Assembly: GCA_039197065.1 (NCBI GenBank)
Contig: JBCCUL010000017.1
Location: 1 to 64,000 of the forward strand
Length of the DNA stretch: 64,000 bases
Direction: 5' to 3'
From: JANQPX01 sp039197065
GTDB lineage: Bacteria; Pseudomonadota; Alphaproteobacteria; Geminicoccales; Geminicoccaceae
The notes beneath the pieces were generated by a model. The model ran no database searches. It saw only the letters and a list, made by a program, of their open reading frames with translations, and was not told the origin of the DNA. Positions 18,120-26,394 of this stretch are shown here, piece after piece (the first letter of the stretch is position 1; every line of letters begins with the position of its first letter). Both the position numbers and the translations under genes were made by a program.

Positions 18120-19589
18120 TCAGGCGAGCCTGGTTCGAAGCTTGCCGATCATCCCTATGATCGCTCGCCAGACATGGCGCTCCGGTCCGCCCTCGGCGCC
18201 GAGCAGACGCCAGATCGAGAGCGAGCTTGCGAGATAAACCGAAGCCCCTGCCGTAGCTGCGATCATCAGGAGCGACGCAGCGCCGATCGCTCCGATGTCG
18301 TCCGGCCAGGCGCGCGTGATGCCGTGGACGGTCGCCGCCATCAGCCCCAACGCTATGATCGTCCGCCAGCAGGACAGGATGAGGTCCCGGACGTCTACTC
18401 TGAGAAAGGACATCACGATGACGATGTCGACGATGGCGATCAGCGTCTGCACCAAGACGAGCGCAATCGCCGCTCCGATCGCACCCATAACACCCACGCC
18501 AATGATGATGGCCGGCAGGAGCAGAACGACGGACGCGGCCATGAGATAGGTCTGGATCTCCGGACGACCGCTCGCCAGATAGACGGGCTGGCTGCCGGAT
18601 GAGAGCAGTGCTGCGAAGCCGCCGATGACCAGGAGCTGGGTGATCGGCACCACCCCTTCCCAGCCATCGCCGAGCAGCAGGCCGATCAACGGCCCGGCGA
18701 GAAGGCCGATGCCGATCGGTATCGGTGCGCCGACCCAAAGCGTCAGTGCAAAGATGTCGACGAACATGGCGCGCATGTGGGCGAGGTCGCCGGAGAGCTT
18801 GGCGTAGCCTGGAAACAGCGCCCGCCTGATGGGCGCGATCAGCTCGCTGGTCACCAGATTGGCGAGATCGAAGGCCAGGGTGTAAAGACCAAGCGTCGCG
18901 GCGCCCAGCATCTTGCCGACGACGAGACGATCGGTGCGGTTCCTGAAATAGAGAAGGATGTTGTGCGCCAGCAGCCACTTGGTGAAGGCAAACAAGGCGC
19001 GCCAGCGCTGGAGCGACAGCCGGGGGCGGTAGGGATGCATCACGTAGCTCGCGGCGACGCGGTAGAGACGGCCGCCGATCATCCCACCAACAAGGGCCCA
19101 ATAATTCCGAAAGATGATGGCCAGGCAGACCGTCACGATGACGGCAACCACCTTGCCGCTCGCCATGAACAGAAAATCCCGGCGAAAATCGAGGGATTTT
19201 CGAAAATCGACGATGCCGATATTCTGAAAGCTGGTGAGCAGCGGTGCGAGAGACAAAGCGGCGACGACCGCCGCGAGCCTGGGCTCGTCCAACCACTCGG
19301 CCGCCGGGAGTGCAAGCGCCAGCAATAGCCCTGCCACGACGACACCCCGGATGATCGACATGGTCCACGCCGTGTCGTAGTCGGCACGGTCCGCCGATTG
19401 CTTCTGGATGAGGGCGACGTCGAAATTGAATTCGCTGAAGATGTCGATCGCGCCGACGAAGATCATCGCCATGGCGACCAGGCCGAAGTCTTCCGGCACC
19501 AGCAGACGGGCGAGGATCACCATGTTGATCAGGCTGGCGACGCGCACCACGAGGCGCATCAGCACCATCCAGGCGGCGCCGCGCGCCAT
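18120..19589 (-). CDS. Wzx/WzxC-type polysaccharide flippase
   Basis: Integral membrane protein of 489 residues with about 12-14 hydrophobic segments, of the MOP superfamily that moves lipid-linked oligosaccharides across the inner membrane. The N-terminus (LARLLVPEDFGLVAMAMIFV) and the DVALIQKQ segment match WzxC-like exporters. ATG at 19589 is used, but the frame stays open upstream (reading RDPKIIGRG just before it) with no ATG, GTG or TTG before the preceding gene's stop. The N-terminus could therefore be longer with a rare start codon. Same strand as the upstream sulfotransferase, 88 bases apart. Confidence 0.9.
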   Translation of the reverse strand: MARGAAWMVLMRLVVRVASLINMVILARLLVPEDFGLVAMAMIFVGAIDIFSEFNFDVALIQKQSADRADYDTAWTMSIIRGVVVAGLLLALALPAAEWLDEPRLAAVVAALSLAPLLTSFQNIGIVDFRKSLDFRRDFLFMASGKVVAVIVTVCLAIIFRNYWALVGGMIGGRLYRVAASYVMHPYRPRLSLQRWRALFAFTKWLLAHNILLYFRNRTDRLVVGKMLGAATLGLYTLAFDLANLVTSELIAPIRRALFPGYAKLSGDLAHMRAMFVDIFALTLWVGAPIPIGIGLLAGPLIGLLLGDGWEGVVPITQLLVIGGFAALLSSGSQPVYLASGRPEIQTYLMAASVVLLLPAIIIGVGVMGAIGAAIALVLVQTLIAIVDIVIVMSFLRVDVRDLILSCWRTIIALGLMAATVHGITRAWPDDIGAIGAASLLMIAATAGASVYLASSLSIWRLLGAEGGPERHVWRAIIGMIGKLRTRLA

Positions 19590-19677
19590 GCCGCGGCCGA
19601 TGATCTTCGGATCACGCGGCCGGGCGGCGTGAGCGGCTAGTCCTATCTCGGGCGCCGATGACGTCAGAACGCGTCCT

Positions 19678-20502
19678 TCAATGCTGGGTCTGGGCGACGA
19701 TGGACAGCCGATCGAGGAGCTGGCGGCAAAGCGCTTCGATCCTGGGATCGATCGGCGGATTGCCCTTTTTGTCGACCGATGTCGCCGAGATGTCGGTGGT
19801 TAGGGATGGATCGAATCCGAGGCCGAGAAAGTCGGTGATCATCCGGACAGTCTCATTCGGCCTGGTTGCGAGGTCCTCGTAGAACACGAGCTTGACGCGC
19901 CGGTCCAACCTGAGGCCTTGATCGAAATAGAGACGATTGCGCATGAACCATTGAAAGGCGGCGGCGGAAATTTCGTCGGTGTCGTCCATGATGCAGTCAA
20001 GCAGGAGCATACGGACGGACTCGCTCATGCCCTCCCCGCGCCATCTGCCGGCCGCAGGGTCGACGCGCATGCGCTTCAACGCCTCGGCGGTGGTCGAAAA
20101 CTGCTTGGCCATCGACGAGCTGACATCTCGGTAGTGACGCACCAGCCAGATGGCGCGCGACCTCGGAAAGGCGTCCAGAAGATCGCGCAATCGTTGCAAC
20201 TCGCATAACGCCTTGATCACCACATGGCTCGCGCGCGAGCGGTCGACCAGCGTGCGAATGGTGTCGATATCGCGCATCTGGTAACGCTCGAAGGCACGCG
20301 GATCGGTCTCGTGATACACATCCGTCCGATGGTGACGATCGAGCACGTCCATCAGCATGTTGGTGCCGGAGCGCTGCTGACCGGCGACGAAGACGACGTT
20401 GCGTTCCGCCTTGGACGCCGGTGCGATGTAATGGCGGCCGATCTTGCTGGCGGCACGCCACCGGCGCTGGAGATGCGAGATCGCAGCATCGACGGCAACC
20501 AT
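19678..20502 (-). CDS. Sulfotransferase family protein (second)
   Basis: A 274-residue cytoplasmic protein distinct from the one at 17103. It has the PAPS-binding loop FVAGQQRSGTNMLMDVL near residue 40 and the second motif IWLVRHYRDVSSSM near 135. KLVFYEDLATRPNETV near 215 is the usual RYEDL region. It is co-directional with the downstream flippase and probably co-transcribed with it. The acceptor cannot be told, but placement beside a flippase suggests sulfation of the lipid-linked unit before export. Confidence 0.85.
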   Translation of the reverse strand: MVAVDAAISHLQRRWRAASKIGRHYIAPASKAERNVVFVAGQQRSGTNMLMDVLDRHHRTDVYHETDPRAFERYQMRDIDTIRTLVDRSRASHVVIKALCELQRLRDLLDAFPRSRAIWLVRHYRDVSSSMAKQFSTTAEALKRMRVDPAAGRWRGEGMSESVRMLLLDCIMDDTDEISAAAFQWFMRNRLYFDQGLRLDRRVKLVFYEDLATRPNETVRMITDFLGLGFDPSLTTDISATSVDKKGNPPIDPRIEALCRQLLDRLSIVAQTQH

Positions 20503-20667
20503 GGACGACTATCCTCCAGAAAATCGATAGGACGCTCACCCGGTGTCGCCACCAGTAAAGCCGATGGCCGCGTGAGCACAATTTTCGATATATCAATAGA
20601 TCCAAATTTTCAACTATAGATAGCAGTTTCTATTACGATTGACTAAAGCCGCATCGTGATCGGCAGC

Positions 20668-23139
20668 TTATCTGAGGAGATCGCCATTGAAGTTCCAATT
20701 GGCGAATATGGAGTAGTTCTTCGGCGCGAAGAACGTTCTGATCGCGTCGATATCCTCGTCCGAAACCTCAGCGCCACGCGCGCCATAGTGATATTCGATG
20801 GCGGCGTTCATGATGGTCATGAAGTTATCATCCCCCGGCACGAAGGAGCCATTCTCACCGATGACGGAGAAGGCGGAAAGCGAGGCCATCTCCACATAGA
20901 ACCGGGCGCGCTGGGGCTGGTCGCTCACGGTGAGCGGCGCGCCGCCTGGCGTGGCGGCGATCTGCCAGGTGGCGTCATTGCTGCCGGTGATCTGCACGTT
21001 CACGAAGTGGTAGATCACGCCGGTGCTGAGCTCCGGCGGCACCGGGTTGTTCCCGACCGGGTTGCTGACATAGGCGCGGTCGCCGTCGGCCGGCAGGATC
21101 TGCTGGAAGAAGGCATTGTTGCCGATGAAGGTCGTACCGGGTCCGCCTGAGTTGTCGATCGTGCCCTGCACTTCGACGAAACGTTCGTCGCGGGCGACAT
21201 ACTGGGTCGCGCTGTCCTCGTCGACCACCGCGAACTGATGATCGAAGCGGCTGGCATAGGGGTGATGGATCAGCGTATCGCGGAGATAGCGCACCAGCAG
21301 GTTCAGCATCTGCAGATAGCCGGTATAGGCGTTTTCCGTGAGGATGTTGCTGCGCTGAAAGAGCTGGCTGGTGAGACCGTTCATGAAGGTCGCGATCTGC
21401 GGCGGATTGCGGATCCAGTAGCTGCCGGTCTCGAGCTGCGATGCTGGGAAGAAGGCGATGCTGTCCTCGAGGAGATCGCTGGTGTTCTGCTGCAGGTTCA
21501 AGAGAAAGGGAACGTGCCGATCGTCATCGGCCAGAAGGGCATAGGCATCGTCCCAGCTATATTGCGACCAGCCGAAGGACCGCTCCTGGCGATGGCGGAG
21601 GTGGGTAAAGCCATAGGTCGGCGTGGATGGCACGCTTTGCAGGGTGCTCCTCGGCTCATCGACGGCCCAGATCGCTGCCGGATTGCTGATGAAGCCGTCA
21701 TAGGATCCCTGCATGTTCAAGAAGGACAGCTGATCGACGACCGCGTCGGCGAGATAACGCTCCCCCTCCACGAACGCCATCATATAGCCGTAGACGGTGT
21801 GATGGGCGGCGTCCCAGCTCGAAAAGGCGCCGGTGGCGTTCGCCGCACTGATCGCATCCGACGGCTCGTCATCAGGCAGCTCGCTATTGTTGCCGGTGAC
21901 CGCGATGGTCTCGGCCGCAAGGCCTGGGTAGGTCTGCGCGCCGAGCCGATCGATCTTCTGCGGGAACATGCCGAGGCTGGCATCGCCGTTGAAGGGCCCG
22001 CCGGCCGCCGGCCGGTGGTCCTTGATATGGTGAAATACGGAGAGGCTGGCCTGCGCGCTCACTCGCGCCGAACGCCAGCGTGCGCCCGTCTGTTCGGTGA
22101 TCGCGATGCTGTCCATATTGGTGATCACGCCGCGACCCTGATAGCCGCCGGTGCCGTTGATCGCCTCGCGATGGCCATTCACCCCCAACGCCTCATAGTC
22201 CTGGCCATGGGTGATGGTATAGCTCGTGGTCTGATCAAGCGGCGGCAGGTAGCCGGCGCGCATCAACCGGCGCTTGCTCTCCAGGCTGTAGGCGAGCCGC
22301 AGCGTCGGCCTCGCTTCGCTCTTGGTGATCCAAAGGCGTCTGGCATGCTGGTCGTCATTGCCGGTGTAGAGTCCAGCCCACTGGCAGTAATAGGCATGGT
22401 TGAGGCCGGCATAACCCTCGAGCGAGGTGCTGCCATTCACCAAAACCGCATCATAGCTGCGTTCCTCTTTGGGTGCCGCCCCATTGTTGAACGGATCGTC
22501 GACCCACCAGTGTTGAGACATGACCGGCGTCCACTCCACGCCGGCCACCTGGCCGCCATCATCCAGCCAGAGATCGACATAGTGGAGACACATCAGGTGC
22601 TTTTCGGTGCCCGGTGCTCCCCAGGCGAACACACGCACGCAGACCGGTGTATCCGCTTGGATCTCGCGCCGCGATGCATCCAAAAGCGCGATGTTGAGGA
22701 CGTAATTGCGGTTCGGCAGACCACCGCTCGACGAGCCGCTGTGGTTGGTAACCTCGACCTTGAAATCGGTATTGGCCTGGAGATAGCCAAATGGATCGAG
22801 GCCGCTTCCGCCCTGGCTGCCGGGCTCCGCCAGCACTTCGACGGTGACGGAGCCATTCACGCCGCCCGGCACCTCGCCCACCAGCGTCGCCTTGCGCATC
22901 GAACCGTCGGACCAGCTGTTGGTCTCCATCACCGCACTGCGTATCGGCGTGCCGTCGGCGAGACGCGCGTTCGGCAGGCTGCCGCTCGGCACGTCCCCCT
23001 TCTCGAAGGCCAGACCGACCCGGAAAAACCCGGACGAGCCGGCGCCGCTGGTGTCTTCCAGCGCAAAGCTGTGCAGGACGGTCGCCTGCGTACCGGTCGA
23101 GCTGATGAGAGCACTGATATAGCGTGCGGCGATGACCAT
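20668..23139 (-). CDS. Large hypothetical protein, possibly glycan-active or tail-spike-like
   Basis: An 823-residue protein that I cannot place firmly. No signal peptide. The first ~250 residues are beta-rich (AGSSGFFRVGLAFEKGDVP and SVTVEVLAEPGSQGG), resembling the N-terminal barrel of rhamnogalacturonan-lyase/YetA-like proteins. Residues about 280-640 are rich in aromatic and His residues with helical stretches, as in an alpha/alpha toroid. A further beta domain ends the protein. It starts with GGAGG six bases before the ATG and begins immediately after the stop of the upstream gene, so the two are translationally coupled. That partner looks phage-structural, so a domesticated tail-spike or capsule-active protein is possible. 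Confidence 0.55.
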   Translation of the reverse strand: MVIAARYISALISSTGTQATVLHSFALEDTSGAGSSGFFRVGLAFEKGDVPSGSLPNARLADGTPIRSAVMETNSWSDGSMRKATLVGEVPGGVNGSVTVEVLAEPGSQGGSGLDPFGYLQANTDFKVEVTNHSGSSSGGLPNRNYVLNIALLDASRREIQADTPVCVRVFAWGAPGTEKHLMCLHYVDLWLDDGGQVAGVEWTPVMSQHWWVDDPFNNGAAPKEERSYDAVLVNGSTSLEGYAGLNHAYYCQWAGLYTGNDDQHARRLWITKSEARPTLRLAYSLESKRRLMRAGYLPPLDQTTSYTITHGQDYEALGVNGHREAINGTGGYQGRGVITNMDSIAITEQTGARWRSARVSAQASLSVFHHIKDHRPAAGGPFNGDASLGMFPQKIDRLGAQTYPGLAAETIAVTGNNSELPDDEPSDAISAANATGAFSSWDAAHHTVYGYMMAFVEGERYLADAVVDQLSFLNMQGSYDGFISNPAAIWAVDEPRSTLQSVPSTPTYGFTHLRHRQERSFGWSQYSWDDAYALLADDDRHVPFLLNLQQNTSDLLEDSIAFFPASQLETGSYWIRNPPQIATFMNGLTSQLFQRSNILTENAYTGYLQMLNLLVRYLRDTLIHHPYASRFDHQFAVVDEDSATQYVARDERFVEVQGTIDNSGGPGTTFIGNNAFFQQILPADGDRAYVSNPVGNNPVPPELSTGVIYHFVNVQITGSNDATWQIAATPGGAPLTVSDQPQRARFYVEMASLSAFSVIGENGSFVPGDDNFMTIMNAAIEYHYGARGAEVSDEDIDAIRTFFAPKNYSIFANWNFNGDLLR

Positions 23140-23141
23140 GG

Positions 23142-23555
23142 TCAGCCTCCGACGATCAAACGAACCTTGAGCGGCGCCGTCTTGATGGCGGAGAAGGGTT
23201 TGTCATTGGGGATCGTGACGGCCCCCGCAAACACGGTGGAGCCGCCCCCTTCATTGACGAAGGTGACATCGCCGCCGCTTTCGTTGACGCCATTCAGAAC
23301 GACGCCAAGCGAGAGGCTGTCCGGGATCTCCAGATTGTCGACGCCGCTGGCGAGCACGAGATAGTTGCGCTCATCGGCATCCTCGATCACGACCGTGGTG
23401 GCGGTCTCGACACTGACCGAAAGGCGGAAAACTCCGCCGAGGTCGGTTTGCAGCGTCTCGATTTCAGACTTCGCCGTCGCCAGGTTGTTCCTGAGATCGG
23501 CTTTGGAGGCGGGAATGCCGTCGGCCGGTTTGGTGGCGTCGATTGCGCTGACCAT
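23142..23555 (-). CDS. Small phage-tail-like structural protein
   Basis: A 137-residue protein starting at ATG 23555, with AGGAGA eight bases upstream. Its N-terminus, VSAIDATKPADGIPASKADL, closely follows a motif I know from tail-fibre and baseplate-adjacent proteins of tailed phages and gene transfer agents of Alphaproteobacteria. A helix and a beta-rich C-terminus follow (GVDNLEIPDSLSLGVVLNG). No signal peptide. It is coupled to the 823-residue gene downstream. No other phage genes are present, so this is an isolated cassette. Function inferred from one motif only. Confidence 0.6.
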   Translation of the reverse strand: MVSAIDATKPADGIPASKADLRNNLATAKSEIETLQTDLGGVFRLSVSVETATTVVIEDADERNYLVLASGVDNLEIPDSLSLGVVLNGVNESGGDVTFVNEGGGSTVFAGAVTIPNDKPFSAIKTAPLKVRLIVGG

Positions 23556-23825
23556 GCTGCTGTCTCCTGAAGCCGCCAACCGGCGGCGCGGTTGACTGGT
23601 CACTGAATGGGTGAGGTGAAAACGCGTCGTGACGATGGCGACATCAACTGTGCCGAGAGGATGTAACCTTGATGAAAACCATCATTGGTTGTAAAACATG
23701 GCAACAGTTCGACGTATAGTACTGAAGGCAAGAATAAGAATATTTTCCTATTTGTCAATCACAAAATAGCTGCCGCCATCCGGCTCGGACAAATCATCCA
23801 TCAGACAGAACCGAACAAGTAACCG

Positions 23826-23844
23826 CTGACCGGCGTCCGGTCAG
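23826..23844 (-). terminator. Hairpin at the end of the FAD oxidoreductase gene
   Basis: CTGACCGG and CCGGTCAG form a perfect 8-bp stem with a three-base loop that overlaps the minus-strand stop codon at 23841. No U-tract is visible. Confidence 0.5.
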
Positions 23845-25364
23845 ACCCAGGGACAGTTGGAATTGCGATCGCCATAGGTCCAGCCCTCGCTGTAGCGGCG
23901 AAGGGCGAAGGGTGCGAGCTCCGATGGCATGTCGCCGGTTGCAAGAAGGCGCGCCACCAGCTTGCCGACGCCGATCATCTTGAAGCCATGATTGCTGTCG
24001 GCGGTCATGAAGGCGTTGTCGGCGATCCAGTCGAAGACCGGCACGTTGTCGGGCGTGAAGGCGCCGATGCCTCCGTTTCGCCGTTCCTTGAAATAGGGTC
24101 GGATGCCCTCGAACCGGCCGAAGAGCTGGCTGGCGGTGGCGCAGTAATAATCGGCGAACCAGTCATCAGCCTTATAGTGATCGTTCAGATGGCCATAGGG
24201 CTCGAGCACCGCTTCGGGACCAAGCTTGATCGGGATGGTGCCGCCCTGAAGACCCGGGACGCCGGTGCGCTCCGCTGCGTAGCGGGTGTAGAAGTAGACG
24301 TGGTCCTTCAGCTCCCGACCGCTCTCGTCGACGACCGGCGTGTCCATCAATTCGACGTGGAACACCGGGCTGTCCTTGCCATCCGCCGTTCGAAAATCGA
24401 CGCCGTCGGGCAGATAGACCTCGCCTTCGAGCAGGCGCCAGAAGGTCCACATGTCCATATCGGCTTCGACATGGCCATCCGGGAATGTCACGTCGCGCGC
24501 TGCATTCAGCCCAAGCCAGGACCAGTGCTTCGGCATCCAAGCACCCGCGGCGATGACGACGGCTTCATCCACCTGGACCTTGCCCTGATCGGTCTCGACC
24601 GCGGTGACCGTACCGTTTATCTTCTCATATCCTAGGACTTCGACGCCGTAGACCCGTTGCACGCCCCATTGCCGGCATTTCTGGTCAAGTCCCCAGCAGG
24701 CCATGTGGGTGCCGGCATAGCCGCTCGGTTTTTCATGCAGCACCACATCGCAGCGATCGGTCTTGAAGTCCGGCCAGATCGACTTGAGGAAGCGGTGCGC
24801 ATCCTTGCCGACATAGAGATCGGACGGATAGCCCTGCTCGTTCTGGCTCTTGTGCAGCTTGACGTAGTCTTCCTCCTGATTGGCCTCGCCGACCGAGACA
24901 TAGCCCACCTGCTGGAAGCCGAAATTCACGGGATCGCTTTCCCAGACCGCGACGCTTTCGCGCAGGATCGCATGCAGCGGCCCGGTCATGTAGAGATTGC
25001 GCACGCAGCCACAGGCAAGACCGGTAGCACCCGCTCCCGGTCCCTGCTTGTCGATCAGAACGACGTCGCTGCCCTTACCCTTCCCGCTGCGCTCGAGCTC
25101 CATCGCCAGATGCCAGGCGGTCGACATGCCATGAACGCCGGCGCCGATGACCACGAACCGGCCGGACGCCGGGAGGCGGTCGACATCGAACAGAGGCACG
25201 ACCGGAGGGTTCACGGGCCGATCGGAGGGCGGCAGCGGCCGGTTCTGAAAGGGATACCATTGATTATGCCCGGTCGGATTTGGCGCGCGCATGACATCGA
25301 AGCCCCCTCTTGTCGGCATCCCATCCATCCAACCGACATTGCCGGGCGATGATGGAGCCATCAT
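23841..25364 (-). CDS. FAD-dependent oxidoreductase (DAO family)
   Basis: Flavoprotein of 507 residues related to glycine oxidase/sarcosine-oxidase-type amine oxidoreductases. The dinucleotide-binding motif VIGAGVHGMSTAWHLA lies near residue 72. AVVIAAGAWMPKHWSWLG near 270 and the C-terminal DSNHGFKMIGVGKLVARLL complete the FAD fold. It has an unusually long N-terminal extension (about 65 residues, Pro-rich) before the Rossmann fold, with no signal peptide. Several ATGs are possible (at codons 1, 2, 13, 16 and 25) and no ribosome site decides between them. It stands alone. Substrate unknown. Confidence 0.88.
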   Translation of the reverse strand: MMAPSSPGNVGWMDGMPTRGGFDVMRAPNPTGHNQWYPFQNRPLPPSDRPVNPPVVPLFDVDRLPASGRFVVIGAGVHGMSTAWHLAMELERSGKGKGSDVVLIDKQGPGAGATGLACGCVRNLYMTGPLHAILRESVAVWESDPVNFGFQQVGYVSVGEANQEEDYVKLHKSQNEQGYPSDLYVGKDAHRFLKSIWPDFKTDRCDVVLHEKPSGYAGTHMACWGLDQKCRQWGVQRVYGVEVLGYEKINGTVTAVETDQGKVQVDEAVVIAAGAWMPKHWSWLGLNAARDVTFPDGHVEADMDMWTFWRLLEGEVYLPDGVDFRTADGKDSPVFHVELMDTPVVDESGRELKDHVYFYTRYAAERTGVPGLQGGTIPIKLGPEAVLEPYGHLNDHYKADDWFADYYCATASQLFGRFEGIRPYFKERRNGGIGAFTPDNVPVFDWIADNAFMTADSNHGFKMIGVGKLVARLLATGDMPSELAPFALRRYSEGWTYGDRNSNCPWV

Positions 25365-25454
25365 GTTGAAGCTTGCCGATATAGCACGGCAGAAAGACAG
25401 GATCGACGGTTTCAGTCAAAAACCGCCGGCACGGGGCGATGAGCGGGGAACGAC

Positions 25455-26375
25455 ATGGCAGATCAGCATCGAACAGCCGCCGATATTCAAAGGCTCGTCC
25501 CTGCCGACGAACTTCGGGAGCTGCGCAAGCGGAGCGACGCGCCGGGTCTGACTTTCCTTGGAGGCCATCTGGCGACCCTCCTGATCACCGGCTGGCTGGT
25601 CGCAGAGGCCCTCGGCAGTCTTTGGGTCCTGCCAGCGATGTTCACCCACGGCGTGGTGATCGTTCACCTGTTCGCGCCCTTTCACGAGGCGACCCACGGC
25701 ACCGCTTTTCGAAACCGCTGGCTGAACCGCTCGGTGGCCTGGGCAACAGGACTCGCGCTGCAGCTGCCGCCAACCCACTTCACGCTGGAACACGCCGCTC
25801 ATCACAAATACACGCAAGACCCGATCCGCGATCCGGAGCGCATTCCAGAGGCTTACAGCATCAAAGGCTATCTCTGGTTCGCCACGGCTATTCCTTACTT
25901 TCGCGGCAATTTTTTGAACCTCTTCAACCACGCACGCGGATCGTTCACCGAGATGGAGCGCAGCTTCATCCCGCCGGGCAGCCCCGGAAAAGTGCAGCGT
26001 GAAGCCTGGATCATCTGGTCGGTCTATCTCGGGATCGTCGTTTTATCCTTCGCCTTCCAGAGCTGGGCGGCGCTGACCTTCTGGCTTCTTCCGCGGGTGC
26101 TGGGCGAGCCCGTCATGCGCGTCATCCGCATGTCCGAGCATGGCGCCTGCCCGCTCGTGCCCGATATGCTCAGGAATACGCGCACCGTCGTCACCCTGAC
26201 GCCCCTTCGCTGGCTGAACTGGAACAACGCCCATCACGCCGAGCACCACGCCATGCCGGCGATTCCCTTCCATGCCCTACCGGGTCTGCATCGTCATCTC
26301 GGCCGGCACATTGACGAGGTCAGGCCGGGCTATGTCGACACGCAGGTCCACATCTTGAAAAGCGCTGCACCGTAA
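25455..26375 (+). CDS. Fatty acid desaturase family membrane protein
   Basis: Integral membrane di-iron enzyme of 306 residues. The three histidine boxes are visible: HEATHG near residue 78, HAAHHKY near 115 and HHAEHH near 260, separated by hydrophobic helices. Such enzymes introduce double bonds or hydroxyls into lipids, or hydroxylate carotenoids. The spacing of the boxes fits the FA_desaturase superfamily. Divergent from the FAD oxidoreductase gene and convergent with the M15 peptidase gene. Exact substrate unknown. Confidence 0.9.
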   Translation: MADQHRTAADIQRLVPADELRELRKRSDAPGLTFLGGHLATLLITGWLVAEALGSLWVLPAMFTHGVVIVHLFAPFHEATHGTAFRNRWLNRSVAWATGLALQLPPTHFTLEHAAHHKYTQDPIRDPERIPEAYSIKGYLWFATAIPYFRGNFLNLFNHARGSFTEMERSFIPPGSPGKVQREAWIIWSVYLGIVVLSFAFQSWAALTFWLLPRVLGEPVMRVIRMSEHGACPLVPDMLRNTRTVVTLTPLRWLNWNNAHHAEHHAMPAIPFHALPGLHRHLGRHIDEVRPGYVDTQVHILKSAAP

Positions 26376-26379
26376 CCCC

Positions 26380-26394
26380 GGTCTAGGTTAGACC
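26380..26394. terminator. Bidirectional hairpin between convergent genes
   Basis: GGTCTA-GGT-TAGACC is a perfect palindrome between the desaturase stop and the M15 gene stop, flanked by CCC and GGG that can lengthen the stem. Confidence 0.55.

Noticed and set aside
17965..19368. A 467-codon minus-strand frame overlapping the flippase
   Set aside because: Arg/His/Pro-rich alternative frame of the flippase gene.
21238..23364. A 708-codon plus-strand frame opposite the 823-residue gene
   Set aside because: Antisense shadow; the minus-strand frame has a GGAGG site, coupling to its partner and protein-like composition.
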